In this document: in pieces, positions 29,279 to 38,412 of the stretch
Layout: every line of letters starts with the position of its first letter
Position numbering within the stretch: the first letter of the stretch is position 1
DNA from: Streptomyces lavendulae subsp. lavendulae
Lineage (GTDB): Bacteria; Actinomycetota; Actinomycetes; Streptomycetales; Streptomycetaceae
Length of the DNA: 64,000 bases
Direction: 5' to 3'
Assembly (NCBI RefSeq): GCF_002803845.1
Contig: NZ_CP024985.1
Coordinates: forward strand, 3,348,001 to 3,412,000
Notes under the pieces: generated by a model
What the model saw: only the letters and a program-made list of their open reading frames with translations
Database searches by the model: none
What the model was told of the DNA's origin: nothing
Position numbers and translations under genes: made by a program

Positions 29279-29968
29279 TCACCTGCGCAGCCGGGCCATC
29301 AGGGCGCGCATGTCCTCGATCATCGCGGCCTTGACCGCGTCCTCGTCCGGCTCCTGCGCGCTGTCCGGACCGTCCACGCCGTACCAGCGGGTGGTCAGGG
29401 TGAAGACCGCCCCGCCGTCGAGCACCTGGAGCTGGGGCCAGCCCACCGCCGTGCTCATCAGCGCCCGTTCCCCGAGCCCGGGGACCTGCTCCACCTCGGC
29501 GCTCACCGGCCGCATGCCGGGCTCCAGCCCCGGACCGGCGCCGAACTCCGGCTCCGGATCGAGCTTCTTGTGGAGCTCGACCAGGACCTGGTGCTCGTAG
29601 GCGAGCCGTCCCTCGCCGCCGCTCGTGCCGATCGAGCAGTAGGCCCAGTCCTGCGCGGGGCTCTCGCCGTGCTTGGGCCTGCGCCCGTCGATCGAGCCGC
29701 CCATCGCGGCGAGCATCTTCAGGGGCGTCTCGTCGCAGAGGTTCTCGGCGTGCCGGTAGCGGACCGGCGGACCGGCCGCGGCGGAACGGTCCTGCACCGC
29801 CAGGGCGCCCGCCCACACCACCGAGGCCAGCGCCGCCCCGCCCAGCGCCCACCACCACGGCGCGCGCCCGCCGCCCCGGGACGGGGGCGGGGGCGCGGGG
29901 TCCGGTCCGGCCTCCTCGGCGGGCCGGCCCGCGGACCACTCCCCCACGAGCTCAGGCTCGCTGATCAT
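29279..29968 (-). CDS. uncharacterised single-pass membrane protein
   Basis: A 229-residue protein with a Pro-rich cytoplasmic N-terminus, one helix (APWWWALGGAALASVVWAGALAV, about 36-58) and an extracytoplasmic domain with two cysteines (AENLCDETP, DWAYCSIGT) that could form a disulfide. I do not recognise the family. Its ATG lies 17 bases inside the end of the AI-2E gene, so it is co-expressed with it. Confidence 0.7.
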   Translation of the reverse strand: MISEPELVGEWSAGRPAEEAGPDPAPPPPSRGGGRAPWWWALGGAALASVVWAGALAVQDRSAAAGPPVRYRHAENLCDETPLKMLAAMGGSIDGRRPKHGESPAQDWAYCSIGTSGGEGRLAYEHQVLVELHKKLDPEPEFGAGPGLEPGMRPVSAEVEQVPGLGERALMSTAVGWPQLQVLDGGAVFTLTTRWYGVDGPDSAQEPDEDAVKAAMIEDMRALMARLRR

Positions 29969-31289
29969 CGCCCGCCCCCGGCCCCGTCACGGCCACGGAC
30001 GTCGCCGTGGCGCCGTGCGGAGCCGGACCCATCGCGACGGACGGCAGGTGCCGCTCGCGGGCGTGGGCCCGCAGGTAGCCGACGACCGTGTTCGTGACGG
30101 CGACCAGCGGTACGGCGACCACCGCGCCGCCGATCCCCGCGATCAGGCCGCCGGCCGCGACCGAGAGCACCACCGCGAGCGGGTGGACCCGTACCGCGCG
30201 GCCCAGGATGAAGGGCTGGAGCACGTGCCCCTCGATCTGCTGCACCGCCAGCACCACCAGCAGCACCATCAGGGCGATGAACGGCCCCTGCGTCACCAGC
30301 GCCACGACCACGGCCAGCGCCCCGGAGACCACGGCACCGACCAGCGGGATGAAGGCGAACAGGAAGATGAACACGGCCAGCGGCACGGCCATCGTCACGT
30401 CGAGGAAGTACAGCCCGAGGCCGATGAAGACGGCGTCGATGAGCGCGACCAGGACGGTGCCGCGCACGTACGCGGTGAGCGTGCGCCAGGCGCGCGGACC
30501 GGCGCCCGCGAGCCCGGGGCGGGCTGCGGCCGGGACCAGGCCGAGCACCCAGTTCCAGATCTTCGCGCCGTCGTAGAGCAGGAAGAGCGTCGAGAACATC
30601 GCGAGCAGCATGCCCGTCAGCACCTCGACGAGGACCGTCACGCCCTGGAGCCCGGCGGAGGTGATCTCCTCGGTGTTGGTGCCGATCGTCTCGCTGAGGT
30701 TCTTCGCGATGTCGTTGATCTGCTTCTCGGTCACGTGGAACGGACTGTCCAGCGCCCAGCTCTTGAGCTCGTTGATGCCCTCGCGCAGCCGGTTGGAGAG
30801 GTCGTCGAGGTTCTCCATGACCTGCCAGACCACGAACCAGCCGACCAGTCCGATGACGACGAAGCCGAGGATCGCCGTGACGGCGGTGGCCAGCCCCCTC
30901 GGCAGCCCGAGCCTGCGCAGCCGGACCACGAAGGGCTGGAGCAGTGCGGTCACCAGCAGGGCGGCCGCGAAGGCGAGGACGACCAGCCGGACTTCACTGA
31001 TCACCTTCATCAGCACCCAGAGCATCCCGGCGAGCAGCAGCAGCCGCCAGGAGGCCTCGGCGGCCACGCGCATGCCCCAAGGGATGACGGTCACCGGATC
31101 GGGCCTGCCCGGGGCCGGCAACGCCCCTGCGGGGGCCTGCGGTACGGGGAGCGGCGCCTCGACGGCGGCGGGCGCCACCGGCTCCCCGGTGGCCTCGGCC
31201 TCGACTTCGGCCCGCCGTTCGTCGAGGCGCGCCTCCATCCGGCTCAGTCTGCTGCCGAGCCGGCCGAGCCAGCCTGCCCTCTTCGACAT
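29952..31289 (-). CDS. AI-2E family transporter
   Basis: A 445-residue integral membrane protein of the AI-2E/TqsA-PerM family, with about eight helices. Typical features are the LVVLAFAAALLVTALLQPFVVRL helix pair, the long periplasmic-type loop and the conserved FAFIPLVGAVVSG motif followed by IEGHVLQPFILGR. The substrate is unknown; family members include transporters and Na+/H+ antiporters. The N-terminal 75 residues are a charged, Pro/Ala-rich extension. The ATG at 31289 begins MSKRAGWLGRLG after GGGAACGAG. It overlaps the downstream gene by 17 bases. Confidence 0.88.
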   Translation of the reverse strand: MSKRAGWLGRLGSRLSRMEARLDERRAEVEAEATGEPVAPAAVEAPLPVPQAPAGALPAPGRPDPVTVIPWGMRVAAEASWRLLLLAGMLWVLMKVISEVRLVVLAFAAALLVTALLQPFVVRLRRLGLPRGLATAVTAILGFVVIGLVGWFVVWQVMENLDDLSNRLREGINELKSWALDSPFHVTEKQINDIAKNLSETIGTNTEEITSAGLQGVTVLVEVLTGMLLAMFSTLFLLYDGAKIWNWVLGLVPAAARPGLAGAGPRAWRTLTAYVRGTVLVALIDAVFIGLGLYFLDVTMAVPLAVFIFLFAFIPLVGAVVSGALAVVVALVTQGPFIALMVLLVVLAVQQIEGHVLQPFILGRAVRVHPLAVVLSVAAGGLIAGIGGAVVAVPLVAVTNTVVGYLRAHARERHLPSVAMGPAPHGATATSVAVTGPGAGDDQRA

Positions 31290-31339
31290 CTCGTTCCCTT
31301 CCCCCGCCCTGCGGTCACACCTCTCACGACCGTACACGC

Positions 31340-31376
31340 GAGGGGCCCCGCACCGTAGGACGGTGCGGGGCCCCTC
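31340..31376 (-). terminator. terminator downstream of SLT gene
   Basis: GAGGGGCCCCGCACCGT pairs with ACGGTGCGGGGCCCCTC around a three-base loop. It separates the SLT gene from the AI-2E operon on the same strand. Confidence 0.85.
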
Positions 31377-31405
31377 AAGGTTGAACCGGCCCGGAGGCGG
31401 ATCCG

Positions 31406-32128
31406 CTAGTACCAGCCGTTGGCCTGGTGGAAGCTCCAGGCGCTGCACGGGCTGCCGTAGCGCTCGTTCATGTAGCCCAGGCCCCACTTGATCTGGGTGG
31501 CCGGGTTGGTGCGCCAGTCCGAGCCGGCCGAGGCCATCTTCGAACCGGGGAGCGCCTGGACCAGGCCGTAGGCGCCCGAGGAGGAGTTGACCGCCTGGTA
31601 GTTCCAGGTGGACTCCTCGTTGATGATGTTCGAGAAGCACTGGAACTGGCCCGAGGGGACCAGCTGCTGGGCGATCGCCTTGACCTGGGAGACCGTGTAG
31701 GAGCCCTGGAGCGGGAAGTCGCCGGCGTCGCGCGTGGCGGACCGGCTCGCGACCTCGTCCTTCTCCTCGCGCTCCTTCTTGAGCTTGGCGTCGGCCTCGT
31801 CCTTCTTGGCCTTCTCCGCCTTCTCGGCGTCGGCCTTCTTGGACTTGGCGTCCTCGGCGGCCTGGATGCGGGCAGCCTCTTCCGCCGAGCGCTTGGCGTC
31901 GGTGTCGGCGGCGTGGGCGATGGCGTCGGCCTGCTGCGTCAGGGACGCGCTCTGGACCTGGGCCTGCTCGCCGACCGGGATTTCGCTGAGGAGAGTCGCA
32001 CCCGATGCGGTGGTCTCGATGTCGTTCGAGGTGGCGGCGTCGCCGGTGGCGACTCCGACGACTGCGCCGACGGTGGTGACCGCGGTGGCCGAAGCCACTG
32101 CGAACCCCCGGACCGAGATCCGGCTCAC
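31406..32128 (-). CDS. secreted lytic transglycosylase-like (SLT) protein
   Basis: A 240-residue exported protein. The signal or anchor is VRGFAVASATAVTTVGAVVGV (about 6-26). A long charged coiled coil (about 55-130: Ala/Glu/Lys, KAEKAKKDEADAKLKKER) leads to a C-terminal SLT/goose-lysozyme-like domain (about 140-240) with the catalytic glutamate in INEESTWN and AYGLVQALPGSKM. It probably remodels peptidoglycan. The GTG at 32128 (VSRISVRG) follows GGAAGGA, so it is preferred over the GTG at 32164. Terminators flank it. Confidence 0.87.
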   Translation of the reverse strand: MSRISVRGFAVASATAVTTVGAVVGVATGDAATSNDIETTASGATLLSEIPVGEQAQVQSASLTQQADAIAHAADTDAKRSAEEAARIQAAEDAKSKKADAEKAEKAKKDEADAKLKKEREEKDEVASRSATRDAGDFPLQGSYTVSQVKAIAQQLVPSGQFQCFSNIINEESTWNYQAVNSSSGAYGLVQALPGSKMASAGSDWRTNPATQIKWGLGYMNERYGSPCSAWSFHQANGWY

Positions 32129-32562
32129 ACGGTGTCCTTCCAGCAGCGTCCGCAGTGACCGCACGGGCGCGAGAGTGCCCCCTCGACACTGGTCTCCGTG
32201 GTGGTGCGGTCACTGGAGACGCGGGCCCGTGGGCAACTCCCCTGCGGGAGCTGCCGCGTGAAACCGGGCGGCATACGGACATCGGCTGTGGAGTTGTGGT
32301 GCTGCGCGTATCCCGCGAGAGATACAGGTGTGCCGTATGCGGGGCCTGACGGAAAACAGACTCTGCCGGACCGCGACGCCGCAGGGCAATTCCACGTTGC
32401 GTGGGAAAGGTCACACCTGGCATGTTGCCGTTGTTTTCGACAAAGCCCTGTGCAGCACGGCGCCGCCCGGCTAGGCTCCTGGGCCTTTGCCGGGCGGCGC
32501 CAACTCGCCTTCCCGCTATGGGGTTTTTGACCCTTTCGGGCCGGGTGGGCGATCGGTGCCGG
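32129..32562. other. 434-base noncoding interval upstream of the SLT gene
   Basis: No gene is supported. It holds the phoH terminator (32459-32501) and a long leader for the SLT gene. In the leader (minus strand) GGCAGCTCCC and GGGAGTTGCC form a stem-loop at about 32231-32253. Streptomycete cell-wall hydrolases often carry a c-di-AMP riboswitch, but its conserved GGGTGAATC-type segments are not visible here. Confidence 0.5.
32459..32501 (-). terminator. phoH terminator
   Basis: GGCGCCGCCCGGC and GCCGGGCGGCGCC form a perfect 13-bp stem with a 17-base loop, about 60 bases past the phoH stop. Confidence 0.75.
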
Positions 32563-33879
32563 TCAGAGCGTTTCGAGCATCTCGGTGACCAGGGCCGCGA
32601 TCGGGGAGCGCTCGGAACGGGTCAGCGTGACGTGGGCGAAGAGCGGATGCCCCTTCAGCTTCTCAACGACGGCGACCACTCCGTCGTACCGGCCGACCCG
32701 CAGATTGTCCCGCTGGGCCACGTCGTGGGTCAGGACCACCCGCGAATTGGCCCCGATCCGGGACAGAACGGTCAGCAGGACGTTGCGCTCCAGCGACTGC
32801 GCCTCGTCCACGATCACGAAGGAGTCGTGGAGCGAGCGTCCGCGGATGTGCGTGAGCGGCAGGACCTCCAGCATCCCGCGGCCCAGCACCTCCTCGATGA
32901 CCTCGCGCCCGGCCACCGCCGAGAGGGTGTCGAAGACCGCCTGCGCCCAGGGGCTCATCTTCTCGGACGCGTCGCCGGGCAGGTACCCGAGGTCCTGGCC
33001 GCCGACCGCGTACAGCGGCCGGAAGACCATCACCTTCTTGTGCTGCCTGCGCTCCAGGACCGCCTCCAGGCCCGCGCAGAGGGCCAGCGCCGACTTGCCG
33101 GTGCCGGCCCGGCCGCCCATCGACATGATCCCGATCTCCGGGTCGAGGAGCAGGTCGAGGGCGATGCGCTGTTCGGCGCTGCGGCCGTGCAGCCCGAAGG
33201 CCTCCCGGTCGCCCCGGACGAGCTTCACGTTCCCGTCGGCCGTGACCCGGCCGAGGGCCTTGCCCCGCTCGGACTGGAGGACCAGTCCGGTGTGCACGGG
33301 CAGCTCCGCGGCCTCCGGTACGTAGAGCCGCTCCTCCGAGTAGAGGAGGTCCACCTGCTCCCCGGAGAGGGCGAGCTCGCTCATGCCGGTCCAGCCGGCG
33401 CCGGTGATCGCGAGTTCCGCGCGGTACTCCTCCGCGAGCAGCCCCACGGAGGAGGCCTTGATGCGTAGGGGAAGGTCCTTCGAGACGACCGTGACGTCGT
33501 AGCCCTCGGCCTGGAGGTTGCGGGCGACCGCGAGGATGCGCGAGTCGTTGTCCCCCAGCCGGAAGCCGGCGGGCAGGACGCCCGGGTCGGAGTGGTTGAG
33601 CTCGACGCGCAGGGTGCCGCCCAGATCGCCCAGCGGGATGGGGGCGTCGAGGCGACCGTAGCGGACCCGGAAGTCGTCGAGCAGGCGCAGGGCCTGACGC
33701 GCGAAGTAGCCGAGTTCGGGATGGTGCCTCTTTGCCTCCAGCTCGGTGATCACCACGATCGGGAGCACGACCTCGTGCTCGTCGAAGCGGGAGAACGCGT
33801 TGGGGTCTGCCAGCAGGACGCTGGTGTCGAGGACGTAGGTCCGCCTGTCGGGCAGGCGGCGCTTTGTGCTGGTCACCAC
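32563..33879 (-). CDS. PhoH family protein with N-terminal PIN domain
   Basis: About 438 residues. The N-terminal PIN nuclease domain (about 10-150) begins [12 protein letters not shown] and includes acidic metal ligands. The C-terminal PhoH ATPase (about 235-438) has Walker [13 protein letters not shown] and Walker B FVIVDEAQ. PhoH2-like proteins couple RNA helicase and RNase activities. The GTG pair at 33879/33876 ([11 protein letters not shown]) follows GAGGGGG; the start could be either. An upstream GTG at 33942 is less likely. Confidence 0.9.
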   Translation of the reverse strand: MVTSTKRRLPDRRTYVLDTSVLLADPNAFSRFDEHEVVLPIVVITELEAKRHHPELGYFARQALRLLDDFRVRYGRLDAPIPLGDLGGTLRVELNHSDPGVLPAGFRLGDNDSRILAVARNLQAEGYDVTVVSKDLPLRIKASSVGLLAEEYRAELAITGAGWTGMSELALSGEQVDLLYSEERLYVPEAAELPVHTGLVLQSERGKALGRVTADGNVKLVRGDREAFGLHGRSAEQRIALDLLLDPEIGIMSMGGRAGTGKSALALCAGLEAVLERRQHKKVMVFRPLYAVGGQDLGYLPGDASEKMSPWAQAVFDTLSAVAGREVIEEVLGRGMLEVLPLTHIRGRSLHDSFVIVDEAQSLERNVLLTVLSRIGANSRVVLTHDVAQRDNLRVGRYDGVVAVVEKLKGHPLFAHVTLTRSERSPIAALVTEMLETL

Positions 33880-34195
33880 GGAAGGACGTACCCCCTCGGA
33901 AGAGGTCGGGCCATGAAGACCGGACCGGTCAACGGCACCCATGCCAGGGCCGAATTCCGGCCCTCCAATCCGTCCGTGCGAACCGCACGCGCGTCCTGGT
34001 GCAAAGGGCCTCCCGGGCGGACGGCCCTGTGCCGTCCGCTGAGACTCGACACCCGTGGATCGGGCGTCGACCTGCCTGGCTTATGCCCTCGAACGTGCGC
34101 CGTCATGCCATGGCATATGACGGACGCTCGGTGAATCCCTGGTGAAGGCTGCGCGAGGGGGCGGGAGGGGCCGAAGGGGCGTCAGATCCGCGGGG
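33880..34195. other. 316-base noncoding interval upstream of phoH
   Basis: No convincing gene. It holds the phoH promoter region and a perfect 12-base palindrome ATGCCATGGCAT at 34104-34115, extended imperfectly by CGTC and ATGACG on its sides. No clear terminator for uppS is seen. Confidence 0.5.
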
Positions 34196-34957
34196 TCAGG
34201 TGCCGTAGCGCCGGTGGCGGGCGGCGTAGTCGCGCAGGGCGCGCAGGAAGTCGACCTTGCGGAAGGCCGGCCAGAAGACCTCGCAGAAGTAGTACTCCGA
34301 GTGGGCGCTCTGCCACAGCATGAATCCGGACAGCCGCTGCTCGCCGCTGGTGCGGATCACGAGGTCCGGATCGGGCTGGCCGCGCGTGTAGAGGTGCTCG
34401 GCGATGTGGTCGATGTCGAGGACCTCGGCGAGCTCCTCGAAGGAGGTGCCCTTCTCGGCGTGCTCCAGGAGCAGCGAGCGCACGGCGTCGGCGATCTCCT
34501 GGCGGCCGCCGTAGCCCACGGCGACGTTGACGAGTATCCCGTCGACGTCGTGCGTGGCCTGCTCGGCCTCCTTGAGCACGGACTGGGTCTGTGCGGGCAG
34601 GATGTCGAGGTTGCCCACGTGGTGGACGCGCCAGCGGCCGTCCGCGGCGAGGCCCCGGACCGTGTTCTCGATGATGTTGAGCAGTGGGCGGAGTTCCACC
34701 TCCGGCCGGTCCAGGTTGTCCGTGGACAGCATCCACAGGGTGACGACCTCGACGTCCGTCTCGGTGCACCAGCCCAGCATCTCGGAGATCTTGTCGGCGC
34801 CGGCCTGATGGCCCTGCACCGTGGAGCTCCCCGACGCCTTGGCCCAGCGCCGGTTCCCGTCCAGGATGACGCCGATGTGCTTGGGCGACGCGTCGTGGTC
34901 CAGACGGCCTTCCACCCGGCGTGCATAGAGCCTGTACACCAGGTCGCGCAGCTTCAC
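34196..34957 (-). CDS. uppS: isoprenyl transferase (cis-prenyl diphosphate synthase)
   Basis: A 253-residue undecaprenyl diphosphate synthase-type enzyme that makes the lipid carrier for cell-wall precursors from IPP. It has the P-loop motif GVILDGNRRWAK with the catalytic aspartate, TLWMLSTDN and the C-terminal IRTSGEQRLSGFMLWQ with EYYF. The GTG at 34957 starts KLRDLVYRLYARR. It is divergent from the aldo-keto reductase. Streptomyces usually carry two paralogues, so chain length is not certain. Confidence 0.93.
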   Translation of the reverse strand: MKLRDLVYRLYARRVEGRLDHDASPKHIGVILDGNRRWAKASGSSTVQGHQAGADKISEMLGWCTETDVEVVTLWMLSTDNLDRPEVELRPLLNIIENTVRGLAADGRWRVHHVGNLDILPAQTQSVLKEAEQATHDVDGILVNVAVGYGGRQEIADAVRSLLLEHAEKGTSFEELAEVLDIDHIAEHLYTRGQPDPDLVIRTSGEQRLSGFMLWQSAHSEYYFCEVFWPAFRKVDFLRALRDYAARHRRYGT

Positions 34958-35084
34958 GATCTTCCAGCCCCTCCGTGCAATGCCCCCGTGCGGATTGCGG
35001 TCTCCCCCGAGGCGGCCACATTACTGCGCGGCGGGATCGGGTACCCAACTCGGTCGGTCACAAGTCCGTGATAGGGAGGACATC

Positions 35085-36122
35085 GTGACTGATAACAATC
35101 CCTATCGGGCAGAGCCCTCGCGCTACGACTCCATGCAGTACCGGCGCACCGGCCACAGCGGCCTCAAGCTTCCGGCCATCTCCCTCGGCCTCTGGCACAA
35201 CTTCGGCGACGACAGGTCCCTGGAGTCCCAGCGGGCCATCCTCCGCCGCGCCTTCGACCTCGGCGTCACCCACTTCGACCTGGCCAACAACTACGGCCCG
35301 CCGCCCGGCTCGGCCGAGCTGAACTTCGGCAAGATCTTCGCGCAGGACTTCGCGTCCTACCGCGAGGAGCTGGTGCTCTCCACCAAGGCCGGCTACCTGA
35401 TGCACCCGGGCCCCTACGGTGAGTGGGGCAGCCGCAAGTACCTCCTCGGCTCGCTCGACGCCTCGCTGAAGCGGATGGGCGTGGACTACGTCGACGTCTT
35501 CTACTCGCACCGCTTCGACCCGGAGACCCCGCTGGAGGAGACCATGGGCGCGCTCGCGTCCGCGGTCCAGCAGGGCAAGGCGCTCTACGTCGGCGTGTCC
35601 TCGTACACGGCGGAGCAGACGGCCGAGGCCGCGCGGATCCTGCGCGGGATGGGCGTGCGGCCGCTGATCCACCAGCCCTCGTACTCCATGATCAACCGCT
35701 GGACGGAGGAGGACGGGCTGCTGGACACCCTGGAGGAGGCCGGCATGGGCTGCATCTCCTTCGCGCCGCTCGCGCAGGGCCTGCTGACCGGCAAGTACCT
35801 GGGCGGCATCCCGGAGGGCTCGCGGGCCTCCCAGGGCAAGTCCCTCAACCCGGACCTGCTCTCCGAGGACGTGCGCGGCCGCCTCGCCGGCCTGAACGAG
35901 ATCGCCGCGCGGCGCGGGCAGTCGCTGGCGCAGCTGGCGCTGACGTGGGTGCTGCGCGACGAGCGGATGACCTCCGCGCTGATCGGCGCGTCGAGCGTCC
36001 GGCAGCTGGAGGAGAACGTGGCCGCACTGGCCGGGGCGCCGCTGTCCGCGGAGGAGCTGAAGGAGATCGACTCCTTCGCCGTCTCCACCCCCGGCACCAA
36101 CATCTGGGCCCAGCGCGGCTGA
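35085..36122 (+). CDS. aldo/keto reductase (L-glyceraldehyde 3-phosphate reductase type)
   Basis: A 345-residue NADPH-dependent aldo/keto reductase resembling YghZ (Gpr). It shows the substrate and catalytic residues FDLANNYGPPPGSAE (Asp, Tyr), LSTKAGY (Lys) and FYSHRFDPETP (His), and GASSVRQLEENV for cofactor binding. Family members reduce methylglyoxal or L-glyceraldehyde 3-phosphate. The GTG at 35085 follows AGGGAGGAC. The gene stands alone with its own terminator. Confidence 0.92.
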   Translation: MTDNNPYRAEPSRYDSMQYRRTGHSGLKLPAISLGLWHNFGDDRSLESQRAILRRAFDLGVTHFDLANNYGPPPGSAELNFGKIFAQDFASYREELVLSTKAGYLMHPGPYGEWGSRKYLLGSLDASLKRMGVDYVDVFYSHRFDPETPLEETMGALASAVQQGKALYVGVSSYTAEQTAEAARILRGMGVRPLIHQPSYSMINRWTEEDGLLDTLEEAGMGCISFAPLAQGLLTGKYLGGIPEGSRASQGKSLNPDLLSEDVRGRLAGLNEIAARRGQSLAQLALTWVLRDERMTSALIGASSVRQLEENVAALAGAPLSAEELKEIDSFAVSTPGTNIWAQRG

Positions 36123-36159
36123 CCTGCGCTTTTGCCCGGAAGGGGCTGAAAGAAAAAAA

Positions 36160-36194
36160 CGGGCCGGTCCGTGGGGGGGATACGGACCGGCCCG
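36160..36194 (+). terminator. strong terminator after aldo/keto reductase
   Basis: CGGGCCGGTCCGT and ACGGACCGGCCCG form a 13-bp perfect stem with a G-rich loop. It is preceded by an A7 tract (36153-36159), so it can act on the minus strand as a classic intrinsic terminator. Confidence 0.88.
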
Positions 36195-36253
36195 AGGGGG
36201 GGGTTCCACCATAACCCTTCGTAAAGCGTGATGCGTGCATTGCCGCGAAACGA

Positions 36254-36967
36254 TTACGCTCCGAATCCGCCCAGCAGCACTCCGGTGAGGGCTCCGGCGG
36301 CCATGAAGGGGCCGAAGGCGAAGCCCGTCGTACGGGTCGCCCGGCCCCTGAGCAGCAGGCCGAGGCCGTACAGGGCCCCGTAGAGCAGCCCCAGGAAGGC
36401 TCCGGCGAGCCATACCCCCCACCCGTACCACCCAAGAGCGACCCCGAGCGGGAGCGCCAGCTTGACGTCGCCCAGGCCCATCCCGGCGGGGTTGATCAGG
36501 AACAGCAGGAGGTACGCGGCCCCGAGCGCGCCCCCGCCCAGGAGCGCGAGCCGCCACGACCCGGCGGCGCCGGGCAGCAGCGCGGCGGCGCCGAGGAGCG
36601 CGGCGGTGGCGGCGGCCAGCGGCAGGGTGAGCACGTCGGGCAGCCGGTGCACGGCGAGGTCGACGAGGGCCAGCAGCACCAGCGCCGGGGCGAGCAGTAC
36701 GTACGCCGCCGCCTCGGGGCGCGGGCCCACGGCGGCGGCGAGCGCCCCGCAGACGGCTCCGGAGGCCGCCCAGGCCCCCGCGGGCCCGTAGCGGCGCCCG
36801 GCGCAGCGGGCGGGGCCGAGCCACCCGGCGAGCGGATGCCCCCGGGGGCAGCTGCGCCGCCAGGGCTCCCCGGGCTCCACGGACAGCCGGTACGCGGCGC
36901 GCGGCAGCCCCAGCCCGGCGGCGGCGCCGTACGCGACGGCGAGCAGGACGATCACGGCGTGACCCAT
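36254..36967 (-). CDS. A24 prepilin peptidase
   Basis: A 237-residue polytopic membrane protease with about seven hydrophobic segments. The catalytic aspartates lie in LVDLAVHRLPD and the GxGD motif GMGLGDVKL. The N-terminal cytoplasmic loop has RRSCPRGHPLAGWLGPARC, a degenerate version of the four-cysteine zinc loop of PilD-type enzymes, suggesting peptidase without full methylase function. It probably processes the Flp pilin and TadE-like proteins of the cluster at 50.6-61.6 kb. The ATG is at 36967. It is divergent from DUF192. Confidence 0.88.
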   Translation of the reverse strand: MGHAVIVLLAVAYGAAAGLGLPRAAYRLSVEPGEPWRRSCPRGHPLAGWLGPARCAGRRYGPAGAWAASGAVCGALAAAVGPRPEAAAYVLLAPALVLLALVDLAVHRLPDVLTLPLAAATAALLGAAALLPGAAGSWRLALLGGGALGAAYLLLFLINPAGMGLGDVKLALPLGVALGWYGWGVWLAGAFLGLLYGALYGLGLLLRGRATRTTGFAFGPFMAAGALTGVLLGGFGA

Positions 36968-37075
36968 CCGCCGACGGTAGACCGCGGCGCACCGGCCCCG
37001 CGGCCGTTTCCCCTTCCCCGGTTCCCCCGGGCCGAGGGCTGGAGGGCCGTGCGCGTGACCCCTAGGGTGGCCGCC

Positions 37076-37444
37076 ATGACGCGGTGGGAGGACGGGTACG
37101 GGATCCTGCGGGTCGGCGGGGTGGAGGTGCCGCTGGAGGTGGCCGCCTCGTACCGGGCCCGGACGCGCGGGCTCCTGGGGCGGGACGGCGTCGAGGGGGC
37201 CCTGCTGCTGACCCCGGCGGCGAGCGTGCACACCTTCCGGATGCGGTTCGCGATCGACGTGGCCTACCTGGACCGGAGCCTGCGGGTCCGGGCCGTGGTG
37301 ACGATGCCGCCGGGCCGTCTGGGCCTGCCCCGCCCGCTGTCCCGGCACGTCCTGGAGGCGGAGGCGGGCGCGATGGCGGGCTGGGGGCTGCGCCCCGGGG
37401 TCCTGGTCGGGGTGCTGCCGCGGGGCCGTCTCGACAGCCCTTAG
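37076..37444 (+). CDS. DUF192 family protein
   Basis: A 122-residue protein with the DUF192 signature ARTRGLLGRDGVEGALLLTPAASVHTFRMRFAIDVAYLD-like arrangement (SVHTFRMRFAIDVAYLD, about 56-72). It lacks an evident signal peptide. Function is unknown; some members are secreted. It sits next to the prepilin peptidase and is often near Flp-pilus genes (from memory). The ATG at 37076 is preceded by GGGTGG. Confidence 0.85.
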   Translation: MTRWEDGYGILRVGGVEVPLEVAASYRARTRGLLGRDGVEGALLLTPAASVHTFRMRFAIDVAYLDRSLRVRAVVTMPPGRLGLPRPLSRHVLEAEAGAMAGWGLRPGVLVGVLPRGRLDSP

Positions 37445-37504
37445 GTCCGCGGGCGCTCGGGCGGTAGGTTGAGGCGGTTGAGCTGGGGCGCGCAGGGGAG
37501 CGGC

Positions 37505-38122
37505 ATGACGGAGAACGCGCGGATCAAGGCGCTGGAGCAGATCATGCCGGCGACGCACGGCGCCGACGAGGACGTCGACTGGCAGGCGGCCGAGGCCGTC
37601 TGGGGCACCCGGTTCCCGGCCGACTTCGTGGCCTTCATGGGGCGTTACGGGGCCGGTTCCATCAACGGCGAGGCCAGCATCCTGCTGCCGCTGCCCAAGC
37701 CCGGACTCCAGTGGGACCCGGCGGAGATGTCGGAGGAGACCGCCAACGCCCGGCAGGCCTGGGAGGACGGGGGCGGCCGGGCCGCCTTCGACGTGGACCC
37801 GGAGTCGATCGTCGCGTGGGGCGTCACCGGCGGCGCCGACATCCTGTGCTGGCTGACCACCGACCCGGACCCGGACCGGTGGCCGGTCCTCGTCGTCGGA
37901 CGGCACACCGCCGACGCCTTCGCGGTGTACCCGTACGGCATGGCGGAGTTCCTGCTGCTGCTGTGCTCCGACGAGTTCGACGTGAGCCCCGTCGGCATCA
38001 CCTTCTGGGACGGCGGCCACCTCAGCTTCGTGCACTGGCGCAAGGCCCAGCGCCGCTGGCAGGAGGGCCGCAACCCCGAGACGGGCGAGCCCGACCCCTA
38101 CGCGGGCGAGTTCGCCGACTAG
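37505..38122 (+). CDS. SMI1/KNR4 (SUKH) family protein
   Basis: A 205-residue SUKH-superfamily protein (SMI1/KNR4), with LGTRFPADFV-like WGTRFPADFVAFMGRYGAGSI near the N-terminus and VAWGVTGGADILCW later. Many SUKH proteins are immunity proteins for nuclease toxins, but no toxin is adjacent. The ATG at 37505 follows AGGGGAG. It is a single gene with a clear terminator at 38156-38185. Confidence 0.88.
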   Translation: MTENARIKALEQIMPATHGADEDVDWQAAEAVWGTRFPADFVAFMGRYGAGSINGEASILLPLPKPGLQWDPAEMSEETANARQAWEDGGGRAAFDVDPESIVAWGVTGGADILCWLTTDPDPDRWPVLVVGRHTADAFAVYPYGMAEFLLLLCSDEFDVSPVGITFWDGGHLSFVHWRKAQRRWQEGRNPETGEPDPYAGEFAD

Positions 38123-38155
38123 CCGGCCGGCCGCCCGCCACCCGCACCGCCCTTC

Positions 38156-38185
38156 AGCCCGTTTCCCCACCGGAAACGGGCTTTT
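38156..38185 (+). terminator. intrinsic terminator with T tract
   Basis: AGCCCGTTTCC and GGAAACGGGCT form an 11-bp stem followed by TTT, 33 bases after the SMI1/KNR4 stop. Confidence 0.9.
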
Positions 38186-38412
38186 CGGCATGTCTACGCA
38201 GGTCTACGCGCGTCCGATTCACGGACCCCACATCGGAAAACACGAATGGGAATTGCTGAATTTGGAGCATTGAACACAACTGCCCACCCAATGGAATCGA
38301 CCCCGCCACCCTCAGGAGAGAATTCCGGCCAACGGGCCACGGAGGGACACCCCAGCCCGGAGCAACTCATAAGTAATATCCGGCCTCAAAAGAAAATCAG
38401 GGGTACCCACCC

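Noticed and set aside
32129..32420. Possible c-di-AMP (ydaO-type) riboswitch in the SLT gene leader
   Set aside because: The leader is long enough and has a stem-loop at about 32231-32253, but the conserved GGGTGAATC-like and CGCC-AA segments are not found on the minus strand. A covariance model search (RF00379) would decide.
33864..34145. Small plus-strand open frame in the phoH upstream interval
   Set aside because: Codon bias is poor, there is no ribosome binding site, and the translation has no recognisable feature.
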